From contig NC_023749.2 of NCBI RefSeq assembly GCF_000499845.2, positions 3,939,030-4,003,029 of the forward strand: DNA of 64,000 bases, written 5' to 3'. Positions within the stretch are counted from its first letter, which is position 1; every line of letters begins with the position of its first letter. Below the pieces are notes generated by a model. That model had not been told where the DNA came from and made no database searches. It saw only the letters and a list, made by a program, of their open reading frames with translations. Positions 21,983 through 33,910 of this stretch are shown here, piece by piece. Source of the DNA: Phaseolus vulgaris (lineage: Eukaryota; Streptophyta; Magnoliopsida; Fabales; Fabaceae). The position numbers and the translations under genes were made by a program.

Positions 21983-24900
21983 ATGGTGTCTGCTTGTGTA
22001 ACCTTGAAAGCCAATACCCATTATGGAAACTTGAGAAAAGACAATACTTTTCGTCAAGATGGTGGCTTTTTAGGTGACAGAATCAAAGGGAGTCTTAGTT
22101 ACAGTCCCTGGATCATTAACCAATTGGCCTTAAGTCTGAGAACCCAGGAGAGGGTGAAGAAGGCAAAACCTGGTGTTGTTTCTGCTGTTCTTACGTCAAG
22201 TACTACCAAAGAATCAGTGGTAAGTTCAATTCTGGTGTTGGATCCATTTTATACTTTCTAACCTTACAGTTTTTATGATCGCGATCGGTATGATCTTGAC
22301 CAGTGTATTTGGAAACACATTAAGAAGAAATTCACTGAACGTAGAAACTATTTTTGTTAGCTTCTTAGAAAACGTAAAAAAAAAAAAAACATATCTGGGA
22401 TGTGAAACCAAACACGCCATATTCTTATTTTGAATTTCAATTTCAGGATTTTCAAATTCCAGCATTTCTCAGAAGAAAGGCTAACCCAAAAAATGTGGTT
22501 TCCATCATACTGGGAGGGGGTCCTGGGATTCAACTATTTCCTCTCACCAAACGAGCTGCCACACCTGCTGTGAGTAAATCATCACTTTTATGAAGTTCCA
22601 CTTCCATGTTCAGATGATAAAGTTGATAAAGTATGCTTTTGCAGGTTCCTGTTGGAGGATGTTACAAGCTTATAGACATCCCAATGAGCAACTGCATAAA
22701 CAGTGGCCTCAACAAAATATTTGTACTGACCCAATTCAACTCTGCATCCCTCAACCGTCACATCTCCCGCACCTATTTCGGAAATGGAATCAACTTTGGC
22801 GATGGATGTGTGGAGGTATGTATCCAGAATTGGATGGTGATTGCTAGAGGTCATAAATGACTCTGTTAAATCCTACGTCGACTAGAGATTGAGAAAACCT
22901 CACCTCATGAAATGAAGCTGAGTTAGGCTTAAAATTCACTTCTTAATATGGTATCAAAGTCATTTCGAGTCTATCTTAGTGATTGTTTGTTGGGTTTATC
23001 ATGCCACCACACACAAGCTGTCACTTTCAGCGTGAGCGGTGTAAAGTTGAACTCATAAGTCAGTTTTATGAGATTGAGTTAGGCTTAAAGTACACTTCTT
23101 AATAAACTCGTACATCATTATCTGGTTGGTTTTTTGTGTAAGATATGGTTGTGGTTGTCCTAACTGTTGAAAAAGGAAACTAAGACATAAAATGGTAAAA
23201 TATTCATAAAACTGTATAGTATTTTTATTGGAGATACAGTTTTGTGTGTTGTGACTGGCAGAGAAGTATGAGCCACAAGAATGATTCTACTGTATTTTGG
23301 AAGTGAGGGGGCGCCAGAGCCCTGATTGTGGACCTATTACTGTTTTTGTTCATTATAATTTAATATGACAAAACAACTCAAATACTTGATAGGTTCTGGC
23401 GGCTACTCAAACACCAGGAGAAGCTGGAAACAGATGGTTCCAAGGAACCGCAGATGCTGTGAGGCAATTTACATGGGTATTTGAGGTGGGAACATAATCT
23501 TTCTTACATAGCAGATTTCTGTATACACTGCATGCCCCTCATAGTTTTTTCTCTCAAGTTGAAAGGAACAGTGATAGTTTGAATGTTGTAGGATGCCAAA
23601 AACACAAACATTGAGAATGTATTGATCTTGGCGGGAGATCAACTATACCGAATGGATTACATGGATCTTGTGCAGGTAATAGAGCCATTAGCAAGGCAAT
23701 TATCTTAGTTAACATTATTCACAGAATTAAGGCAATTAACTCTCTTTGAAAAATTAGTTCTCTCCTTTTCTCCTACCCTTCTTATGTTCTTGCATCAAGT
23801 TTTTTAATTTGCCTAGACATGCAGTTCATACTTTGGAGTGTTTCTTCATTTTTTTACACAGTTCTTATTTACTGGTTATCTACTTTGTAATAAATATGCA
23901 GAGTCACGTTGACAGAAATGCAGATATTACAGTATCATGTGCTGCTGTAGGTGACAGGTGTGTTTAATAACCTTTTACATGTGTTTCTTTTTCTTTGTTT
24001 TTTTTTTCTGAAGTGGCACGTTTGTTTGTTTAATATCACTGTTCTGCTGGGAGAATATATTCTCTTCCTTTGGAAAGGAAAGAGTCACTATAGAAAGAGA
24101 GCAAAGACACTAACTTCCTCCACACAAAAACATTCAATCAAATTTAATATTATTCAAGTCTCATTTTCAATCGCGTTTTTTTCAGCCGTGCATCAGATTA
24201 TGGATTGGTCAAGGTAGATGGCAGAGGTCGCATCATCCATTTTTCAGAAAAACCCAAGGGTCCTGATCTGAAAGCAATGGTAAGCCCCAATACCAATGAA
24301 TGTTCCACTAGAATAGGTTCATGGTCACTATCACACAGAACAATAAAAAAAAATCCACAGTTCCTTAGTGAGCAACTGACACTTGCAGAATTTCCAGTGA
24401 AGTTCATACACACATATATATATATATATATATATTTGAGTGTCTATCCAGAATGACTGGTCATACATCAGAGGATAGCATCACACAGTGATGTACAAAA
24501 CATATTAAGAAGAGCACAAATTTACAAAACTTACAAATTATAGGCTTGATTTGCAGATTTCTACCATTGTGTTTGTGTCTCATTCTACCTTTCCATAACT
24601 ACGAAACTTTCTTGCAAACTTGCAGGTCCCAATATTTGATCATAATATATTTATCTCTTTTCTCATTCTAACCATGTGTTCCTGTTGCTTCTTTGCAGCA
24701 AGTAGATACTTCTGTTTTCGGGTTGTTACCCCATGAGGCAAAAAAGTCACCATATATTGCATCTATGGGGGTTTATGTATTCAAGACGGATGTTTTACTC
24801 AAAATTCTGAAATGGAGATATCCTACATCTAATGACTTTGGATCGGAAATCATTCCTGCAGCTGTCAGGGAACACAATGTCCACGTAAGAAAAATTGCAC

Positions 24901-26464
24901 TAAACAGATATCCTTTCAAATGTTTGGTCTATTCTAGAAGATGAACATCTTGCATTTACAACTGATCACTGCTTAATGAGGCAAGACTACAAGTTGAATG
25001 TCTATTGTCCTCTTTCAGGCTTACTTATACAATGACTATTGGGAAGACATTGGAACAATAAAATCATTTTACGATGCTAACTTGGCTCTTACTGAAGAGG
25101 TGAGTTCAAGATATTTACTGTTGTCAAGTTTGTAATTTAATAGTATTCCTATTTTGAAGGTATAAGCACTATAGAACCGTGCACTAGTTTACAATACAGG
25201 CCACATTATCAAAGATGCATATATTTAGTCTCCCTTATCTTGCTTCCTGTGTGATACAGATCAGTGGTAATTCCTTTAGCATTAGGCCACCATGAATAAA
25301 TCAACATATTGCATCTTGGGAGTTAGAAATAAGTGAATAAAAGTCTATTTGCAAATTGTAGCATACTAATTCAGAGGAGAATAAATCAAATTAGAATGAT
25401 CAGTAATAGTTCAAGATCCACAAGCCTAATTACAATGAAACTCAGACCTCAAGTAGCTGATAGAATGTAGCAAATTGTCAGTGTCCTGAAACTAATATTT
25501 GTACTGTGCTCCTCTCTTGCAGAATCCAATGTTCAAGTTTTATGACCCCAAAACACCCATTTACACATCTCCAAGATTGCTACCACCAACAAAGATTGAC
25601 AAATGCCGAGTATGACTGTGATCACAAATGTGAAAAGTTTGGCAATAGTTTCATGAGATGTGTCACTTATAATATTTGATTTGCTCCGTAGATTGTGGAT
25701 GCAATAATCTCCCACGGATGTTTCCTAAGAGAATGTATCGTTCAACATTCCATTGTAGGTGAACGTTCACGTTTGGATTATGGTGTTGAGCTCCAGGTAA
25801 TTACCACAGTTTCTAAACCAAGGATCCTAAGTGCTATGCCCTTCTACATTAAGATTCATACCATCTAAAATTCTAAAACCACCTTTTACAGGACACTGTA
25901 ATGATGGGAGCTGACTATTACCAAACTGAATCTGAAATTGCTTCTCTGCTGGCAGAGGGAAAGGTTCCCATTGGGATTGGAAGGAACACCAAAATTAGGT
26001 AATCTCACCCTAAGATGAACAATACACTACCTGATTGAATATGTTTGTTTTAGAAGTTGACACTAATAACAAATGTGTCATTATCATGATAAAGATTTGG
26101 CTTAACATGTACTAATAGTCATCTGATCTTTATTACCTGTTGTCCTTGTTGAAGAAACTGCATAATTGACAAGAATGCAAAGATTGGGAAAGATGTCATC
26201 ATCATGAACAAAGATGTAAGCATGATTGCCTTATCTTGATTTTACATTTGAGCCAATTTTTTTAGGTAGTATATTTCTAGTCATGGATAATTGTGAAGCA
26301 GAAGTCACTAGTAGTATCATGATATGATGTTACCTATTGCCATGCAAATTATTGGTCTGTAGGGAGTTCAAGAAGCAGATAGACCAGAAGATGGATTTTA
26401 CATTCGATCAGGAATTACAGTCATATTGGAGAAGGCAACAATAGAAGATGGCACTGTCATATAA
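21983..26464 (+). CDS. APL: ADP-glucose pyrophosphorylase large subunit (plastidial)
   Basis: AGPase makes ADP-glucose from glucose-1-phosphate and ATP, the committed step of plastid starch synthesis. The large subunit mainly modulates the heterotetramer. Fourteen coding exons: 21983-22219, 22447-22569, 22645-22815, 23393-23485, 23592-23675, 23902-23957, 24186-24279, 24699-24884, 25019-25099, 25523-25609, 25692-25796, 25892-25998, 26155-26215, 26363-26464. All have GT-AG introns and the frame closes to 528 aa. Residues 1 to about 65 look like a transit peptide. The nucleotide loop is [12 protein letters not shown] (102-113), then [20 protein letters not shown] (223-231) and FSEKPKG with Lys277, ending …ATIEDGTVI. 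The positions of the small subunit's catalytic Arg and Lys are Gln108 and Thr118 here, as expected for a non-catalytic large subunit. The isoform class is not assigned. Confidence 0.95.
22865..23103 (+). mobile_element. TRIM-like LTR element in AGPase intron 3
   Basis: The direct-repeat pair 'gagttaggcttaaaattcac' (about 22920) and 'gagttaggcttaaagtacac' (about 23076) flanks an inner region. That region starts with 'tggtatcaaagtc' (about 22950), a primer-binding-site-like sequence for initiator tRNA-Met. No protein coding. The same family occurs at 61988-62290 in the opposite orientation. Ends are diverged, so boundaries are approximate. Confidence 0.6.
24412..24435. repeat. (TA)n microsatellite in AGPase intron 7
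   Basis: Uninterrupted TA dinucleotides within the intron between the exons ending at 24279 and starting at 24699. Confidence 0.8.
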
Positions 26465-26700
26465 ATGGGTGGAAATACTTATTTTCATGGATCAATGGCA
26501 AGAAGTAGCTCGAAGAAGCATTCCAATGTACTTTTGCCGTCTTTGGGGACAGAAATTGAGAAATCAGAACCCCCTTTTGTTTTATATGCAAAATAGAAAG
26601 AAGTCTCTCCCGTTGCATGTAAAAAGAGAATGAACAAACCATGTGTGAAATCAGATCAAGTTGCATAAAAGTAAATAAAATGAAAAGCTGGATGTGAACT
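26465..26700 (+). terminator. AGPase 3' UTR and polyadenylation signal
   Basis: AATAAA occurs at 26674-26679, about 210 bases after the TAA. The end of the transcript is not determined. Confidence 0.4.
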
Positions 26701-26929
26701 GCAAACTGTTTTCTCCTTTAGTATCATTGAAGTATTATGACTATTACTTGGGATAGTGATGAACTAATGGGGTACAAGAGAATTTGAGGGCTTCATACAT
26801 CGTTCACTTCTTTTCCTTTGCACGTTGATCAACAGATTTTAAACTATAGCTCATAATTATTGTAAATTTAAGCAAGTACTTGTTATAACAGTGTAGTTTA
26901 CTGGTAAACCCAACAAACTCTTGTTGGAA

Positions 26930-27026
26930 TAGACTTTAAATAACTCTAATATCATCTTAAACAATGGACTTTAAACACAATTCAACCTTATAAAACACAT
27001 ACCGACTCATAAGGTGAGATTTGTTA
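26930..27026 (-). mobile_element. remnant LTR of the TRIM-like family
   Basis: 'gactttaaacacaattcaac', 'cttataaaac' and 'actcataaggtgagatttg' match, in order, the LTR portion at 62180-62235 ('gactttaaacctaactcaac', 'ggggtgaggtttg'). Only a fragment remains, without a partner repeat. Confidence 0.5.
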
Positions 27027-28946
27027 TAAAATGTTTTTATCTCTAATTTTTCAACAGAAAATGAGTAAATTAGTGTCTAGGAAAATGTGCCGTCACTTGT
27101 CAGAAAAAACACCTTCACTACAAACCAAAAAGGCAATTATCAGAAGGGGGTGTACATTGATTCTTGCATCAATTTATCGATCACTCACTAATTCAACAGT
27201 GAGCATAAACAAGTTCACATGGCATGTTGATTATCCTTAGCAATTTTTGTTATTTTAAAAAATGGATACTCGAAAGACAATTATGATTCTTGTATGATTC
27301 ATTCATTGGCTAGCCTGTGTTGTCGCGCTCTATCTTAGATTATCTTGTTTGTGGAGACATTGTAGGGATGCAGATAGTAGATTGTACGAAAAAGACAAAT
27401 GCAAATGCCATTTATTTTGAATAGCGTATGAATGACTTTTTCTATCTTTTAGACCAAATTCCTCTCAGATTCTGTAAACGAATGTTCCCACTGTTTCTTT
27501 CCGTTGCTTTATGTCTTTCTATCCTTTGCTTGGTCCTTCCAACACCATAGTAAATTAAATCATGCTAAAAGCCACTCTGTTCCAATCGGCTGGTCCACAC
27601 CAACCAAGCAAACTTTCTTCTAAAACTTGTTTGTGAAGAGTTTAATTTTTTTTTTTAACAAAAAACAATAGTTTAAGTATGATATAATCATACTGTGAAA
27701 CTTTTTATCTTACAAAAAGCCTTCAAACTTTAATTATAATTTAACTCTATAAAAAAATTAAACCTTAATAGTAGTGTAAAAAAATTATAAATTATAATCA
27801 AACTTAAACCTTTTAAGAAGTGCATATATTTTCTAGATGAGTTGTTCATGTTTCATTCAATTTTTATTGGGTGATTGAAATATGTAAGATAACAAGAGAT
27901 TATTATCTTCACCTACATTAATAGTAGTGTAAACACATGCATCAATGATGATAAAGACCACGATCTAGTAGAGGATGATGTAGGAGCTATTAGAAAGCAT
28001 GACGACGTTATGTAACATGTTTTTAATAAAAAGAGTAAAAATTACTTACCACTTTACATAAACGACAATATTAATATATACTAATCACAAAATATTCTCA
28101 CATATTTTCATATCCAAATACAAGTAAATAAGATTTTAAAAAACATTCACATTACCGAGTTAACTGAAGAATTTCAATCTTAGGAGTTAGGAGTAGCTTT
28201 TTTGTATTATTAGTCCTGTAGAGTTCCTCCTCTTCCGTCCAAGTGTTTAACAACCACTAATGACTAAATAGTATTTTTGACTATTTCTCTGTGAATCCCT
28301 ATTTTGAAAACATTTTAAGGGTACTTCCTCTTCAATCTTCCTTGCTTAATTCTTCTATAAAGAATTCGACATGCTTTGGGACCTCGAGAATCATGCATCT
28401 TCTTGTAATCGTAAATACTTCTAACTTTTCTGGTAAAAAAATAAAAACTTCTAACTTAAAAAGTAGCACAACATCATTGCATTGAGAAGCTTTTGTTCAG
28501 GAATGAAAAATTCAACCCAAAAGGTGCACAATCATATATGAACTCCTTCACCACGATATATGCTTAAGTCGAAAGTATGACTTTGGTGGTAAGACAAGAT
28601 TCAACCCCTCTTGAGACATTTCTCCCATCCTGAGTTATTGCATAGTAAGTTTATTCATACAAAAAAAAATGCATGCTCTGATACATAACTACTTCAGATG
28701 CATGCATCGCTTATAATCTGTTTTGACTAAGCCAAATCTGAGGTGAATATGAAAGTAAGATGAGCAACTATTCAACAATATTGTGGCTACACATGGCCCC
28801 CGGCATTTCTAACTTCTCCAAGACTTCGAGTACAGAAGTAAGGAGCTATAATGCCATATCATGTATTCTTAGACTAATGCTGAGAATCGCCCACCATAAA
28901 CTTCATAAGAAATTTATATAAAAAATGGCCAATGATTTCAAAACCC
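27027..28946. other. intergenic, no gene seen
   Basis: AT-rich spacer between two gene 3' ends (AGPase on +, the PCH1-like gene on -). Short ORFs (for example near 27031 and 28291) show no domain. Confidence 0.5.
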
Positions 28947-31900
28947 CTACATGTTCCAAACTATCACTGATCCCTTTTTCATAAGCTCGGATGAATTCAA
29001 ACTATTCATTGCCTTTCCCATCAGAGCCATGGCAGCAATGCTCGGAAACTGTTTGTTTTGAGACTCTTGTAGCACAGCATTTGAAGACTTTTGTTCACGA
29101 AGCTCCCCTAATTCATGCCTCTTTTGGGAAGACGCGGCACGATTATGGCTCCATCTCTGAATCCAGGGATGTGAAAGGGTAATTTCTACAGTTTTCTTCG
29201 CTTCAGTTAAAGTGCACTTGCCATTTGTTGATACTGTTACAGGTATATGCGGTATTATCTGTCCTTCAGCATGATGTATCGTTTTCGGTTCCAAACGGAT
29301 TTTGCTATCTTTCGTAATTTTGCCAAATATATTAACTTTTTCATGCGAGAAAGCTTCTCCAATTCTTATGCTCTCAGTCCCATGAGCAGAGCCCAATCTG
29401 CACAACTTGAGTCGTTTGACCCATCTGCTGCTAGGATCTGATCCCAAAGAACTATTGCCAGAATTAGACCTTACATGTTGATCTGCATGAGAAAGAAAGT
29501 GATCCAATTCAAGGCTGAGGGTTCTTGATGTGCTAGTCTCCCTATCAACCACTGGATCCTCCTCAGTAGGAAGCTCATAAGGCTCTTGGTTTATGTCTGG
29601 TATAGCTGTATTCATCGATTTTGCCAGGGTTTTCTCTCTGGAAGAAATTGTTGCAACTTTAGACGTGAGTGAGTTTTGACTATCCTTGGAGCACTACAAA
29701 ATGCAAAATTCGACAACTCCTACCTAATTAGCCTCTCAAAGTTTAATATAGTATCAAATTTTACAAGGCGCGAGGTCATTAAATTTAAAAACCAACTACA
29801 AATGCGATTGAAGATATATATATTAGTGCATGTGTATATTCAAAGTTTAGATTTGAAGGAACTGTGCCACTCAAAGTAGCTTCTTCTCTGTATGACACTG
29901 TTCAGCATTCATCATAACCAAAAGCTAGTCCTTGATACATAAGTCCTTAAACTTAGCTTATAGGCATAAATTAAAAATTAACTTTTAGAGAAGTTAATAT
30001 AGGAATATCTATAAATTAATTTACACACAAGTTAATTTTATCTTTAAAAAAAAATCTTCCTTTTTTTCTCTTCTATAAGCATTTATGCGTAAGTTCATCA
30101 AAATATACCCCAAAATTTAAATCATGAAAAAAAAGTGTCAAAATCATGTCCCGTTAAAATCATCCAAATGCTTGAGAAAGAAAGTTAAGATTGAAAACTT
30201 GATGTCATTGTATCAAGAATTTCAAAATTATAATTGAGAAACATTACCTTATTTGTTTGGAGTGAAACATCACCTGTAAAAGACAACAGGAAGAAACATC
30301 AGCTGTAAAGCAAGAAAGTCACCAAATAGCACACAACATCTTCCTCCAAAAACTAATACTACGAGTAAAGTTAACTGAAAAAAATTTAAAATTAACATTA
30401 TCTATTCAGTTAATCAAAATAAGAATAACTGAAAATTAATTGAAGCCTCAAGTCTAGCATATGGTATATCCTTCAAGAGTGCATACATACCAGGAACACC
30501 ATTCTTATGTAAAGCATCGATGTCCATAGTATCTGTTTCAGCAGATGACTCATTCTTCAGGCATGTTGGATATTTGAAATCATGGACATTTTCCTTTCCT
30601 CCACTCTTTATGGAGCTTCCTATACCTTCCAGCTTCAGAGCCCCCAAAGCATGGTCACTCGTGGGTGGAGAGAAATCAAGGATCTCATTGAAAGCGTTTC
30701 CTTTGAATTTGATAGGTGCTATTGGCTCTCTAAAGAACTGACCTCTGTCAGAGAAGGTAACATCAGTGTTTTTTGACATTAGAATATGGTGAGTTGTCTG
30801 GGAAATTTTGGGATGACCTCTAGACGATTCTTCAACTGAATCTATACTGGTGTATATCTTCATAGAGCCCACATCATGAATAGAACATGGCATTTGCTCT
30901 ACCATAGAGTTTGGTCCACACAACTTTTGTAGTTTAGGTGACTCAGAGGATTCAGTCTGACACGTAATATTTGGATTAGAAACATATTTTTCAATCTCAT
31001 GTTGCTTACTACCACCAATAAAATATAATCTATCACCGCTACCAGCCACGGAATCATGCGGTAAACGAGTACTACCACCTTCCATCCATCTTGAAAAAAA
31101 AGATCTTTGAGGATCTAAGAGGCTGCTCATTTTCTTCTCGCTGATTAAAAGAGACGAAAAGGTATGATATTTGGTACTTGCGAATCGCCCTCTAGATGCT
31201 AAATTGTAGCTGGATTGACATATTTCAAATGGTTCATGCGTGAACTGGGGCATCACTGTTTTCCCTTTGCTACGTCCATTTGGCACTGCGTCAGAAGCTG
31301 ATTTTACAAAATCATCCCATAGTGATGTTGAAACCGTGAGGTTCTTCTGTTCAACATCCCACGGTGATTTCATCAGCAGAGCTGTCGGTAAAACTTCTTG
31401 AGACAACACTTGACACTCTTTTACTACGGTTTGTATGTTCAGAGGAACAAGTGCAGGTATTGATGATAAGCCAGCTCCGGAAGCTCCATCTCTGTTAAGA
31501 GAAACATTGCCATCTCCAGAGCAGGGTTCAGCTTCAGATTTCCCATCTTCCCCGTCTTGCTGTTCCCTCTGCAGAGGCAATTTTCTATCCAACTTTCCAG
31601 TAAATTTCAGTGTAGGAAATGATTTGGAATCACAGCATGCCTTCTTCGCTTTCTCATTGTCTGCCTCACTGTTGAAGGAAACACTTGTGGCCCTAACTGC
31701 TTCTCCAACTGGTCCAGCGTGCACAGAACTATCTATCCCACCAAGCAAACCATGCTGCTCAGCACCGCTGTCTTCTTTGTCTTCTTTCAGCTCACAATCT
31801 ACCCCCAAACGATTGCAAGCAAGGGATGCTGACTTATAACTTGATTTCATCCAATGAGTCATCCACGCCGACCGGTTCCTATTCATTGCTTGATCTCCAA

Positions 31901-31949
31901 CCCTCTCACCATCATGACATGATTCTGCAGCAGTATCATCGGGCATCAT
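28947..31949 (-). CDS. PCH1/PCHL-like protein (At2g16365-like, often annotated 'F-box protein')
   Basis: Three coding exons on the minus strand: 31949-30491, 30273-30248 (a 26-base microexon) and 29684-28947. Joined at clean GT-AG sites they give 740 aa. The protein is Ser-rich and mostly low-complexity. Conserved-looking islands are 'RSAWMTHWMKSSYKSASLAC' near the N-terminus, 'LSLELDHFLSHADQ', 'SSRWVKRLKLC' (near residue 582) and 'HPWIQRW' (near 668). From memory these match plant proteins annotated as F-box protein At2g16365-like, which includes PCH1, a phytochrome B photobody stabiliser. No F-box is apparent. The assignment is by recalled family resemblance, not a search. The start could be the first or the second of two adjacent Met codons. 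Confidence 0.65.
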
Positions 31950-32500
31950 GATTGATAGATTTCTTTACACAACACACCACCAATTTCACCTGTGCACAAA
32001 TGTTTCAAAAACCATAAACCATCAACAACTAAAATCCATCGCATGCAGCAACAGAAAAACGAACAAAACTAGATCGCAAAGATTCAGAACTCAACACCAC
32101 CACACGAAGAAAGCAAAATCACACTCTGACCATCCAGACACGGAAATCACCACCGCATAACCAAATAAGTGTTAGTAGCAGCATCTTTTAGCGTCAAATC
32201 AAAAATCGAAACAATTCCAGTTTAACTGAATTCAACAAAAACAAACCTGAAAAGGCAGTGAACTGAATTTCTGCGGAACTTCACAACAAATTCAACTGAT
32301 AAATTACTTGAAAAACCGCTTAAACAAGAAGGTACCTTCAAAACTCGGAAACGCGAAAGAGCACAATTGAGAAGAGAACGATGGAGTTGAGAAGCATAGA
32401 AAGGAAATAAATAACGAGAAAGAAGAAAAAAAAGTGAAGAAGGAAAAATGTAGGAGTACATTAAATGAACGGTCAGATGTTGGTGGTAGGTGGGTCCCAT
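31950..32500 (-). promoter_or_regulatory. 5' leader with a probable intron, PCH1-like gene
   Basis: On the minus strand an acceptor 'tgtgcacag' ends at 31990, about 40 bases before the ATG. A donor-like 'ttttcag|gtttgt' lies near 32248. This suggests a leader exon upstream of about 32249 and an intron of about 260 bases in the 5' UTR. The pyrimidine-rich sequence (reverse strand) up to about 32440 fits a leader. Not proven without transcripts. Confidence 0.4.
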
Positions 32501-33439
32501 GTGTATGGGAGAAATGTGAGCGTTGATGTTTTGATGCAGTGTAGTTGGGAAGGATTAGATTGGCGTTGATTTGTTTGGGCTCCTGAGCCACACGAATCGG
32601 TGTCGAAGAGTGGGACCCACCATTCTGCACTTTTCCTTTCTTCCAATTGGCTCGTTCCTTTTCTCTTCTCCTATGTTTCGAATTACGCGTAATTAATGTG
32701 ACCACTTTTAAACTGCGCGCCAATTCATAAAATAATGCTGAAAGGATCTGAATCAACCTTTTTCTAAAAAGCTAAATAAAGAAAATAAAAATACCTAAGC
32801 AAAATATCTACTCATAAAACATGTTCATCTTTTTGGTCCCTATCTACACAACAACTTCAACTAGCAGGAATGTTTCAGCTTTGCGTATCATTTACTCCAA
32901 CAATGTTTTAGTATCTCTGTCGTAACTTTCTTTTAATTAATACTTACACCATTATTCTAGTTTTGTTATTTTGATACTTCAAAATAAATTGATTACGTAT
33001 TGTTACAACTCTAAAAAATGTTAACTGAATAAACATAAATCTAACTTTTTGAAACATAAAAGTAATATATCCATAACGTAACTATTATATTATGGACAGT
33101 TTTTCCTCCCAACAATGTGGTGTAAAGCTATTCCCACCGTTATATTGTAGATAGTAATATACGAAATCATAATAATCCATCAAGTGTAGGAGTTCGATGA
33201 CTTACATAAATTCATAATTTATAATTTTGTTATCCTAACTGTAAATAACCACAGATTAACATTTTTCGTAAAAAAAAAACATTAACTTATTCTTGACCCA
33301 CAGAGAGATTAGTAAATTTGTGAAAATTAGTTAGTATTGTAAAAAAAAATGAATACATGTCCACACACATTTAATGTACGCAACTTATCTTCATATTCTT
33401 TAAGAAAAATAATATATATATATATATATTTGGTAATTG
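32501..33439. other. intergenic, likely includes the PCH1-like promoter
   Basis: The GC-richer part near 32510-32740 is next to the leader of the minus-strand gene and may hold its promoter. The remainder is AT-rich, with a (TA)n run at about 33413-33430. Confidence 0.4.
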
Positions 33440-33910
33440 TTTTAGTTCTTAATTAATTGTTTTGGTTGTTGGGTGTTTTGCTGGAGTCATTCTCGTCTTC
33501 GTGCTCTTCCTTCGGCTCTCGGTCTCAGGTGAACACCGAGTGGGGTACATGCGGAATGCACTCCGACACTCAAGTCAGTAAAGCGGGTGATCAGTATTCG
33601 AGTAGGTGCACAGTAATAAATGACGTAATTTGTTCTTTGGAATGTGTGTTATTTATATTATTTTAATGGGCTTACCTCATTGGGCTTGATCAGTGGAAAG
33701 AATCGCACTTAGGGTTGCATTACCTAATCCTTAATGATGGTTTAGTTTCACTAACATTGGTTTGAGCGTTAATGGTTATACGTGTCGGTCGGCCGACCGA
33801 TGCATCATGTCTCGATCGGCCATGCAGATAGAGTCGTGTTAGCGCGTGTCTCGGACAAGAAGATCGAGACACGTCATGATATCGGTCGACCATACCGGTA
33901 CATATAGCTT
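33440..33910. mobile_element. GC-rich transposon-derived segment, class unknown
   Basis: An abrupt GC-rich block in AT-rich surroundings, with 'ctcaggtgaacaccgag' and 'gcactccgacactcaag', strings I associate with abundant legume repeats. It contains a 14-base palindrome, cggtcggccgaccg (33786-33799), and a 9-bp stem, cgtgtctcg/cgagacacg (33845-33873). No domain is seen in its ORFs. An LTR fragment is the likeliest explanation. Confidence 0.4.

Noticed and set aside
31435..31839. A 134-codon + strand ORF
   Set aside because: It is antisense to the first exon of the PCH1-like gene, with low complexity and no domain.
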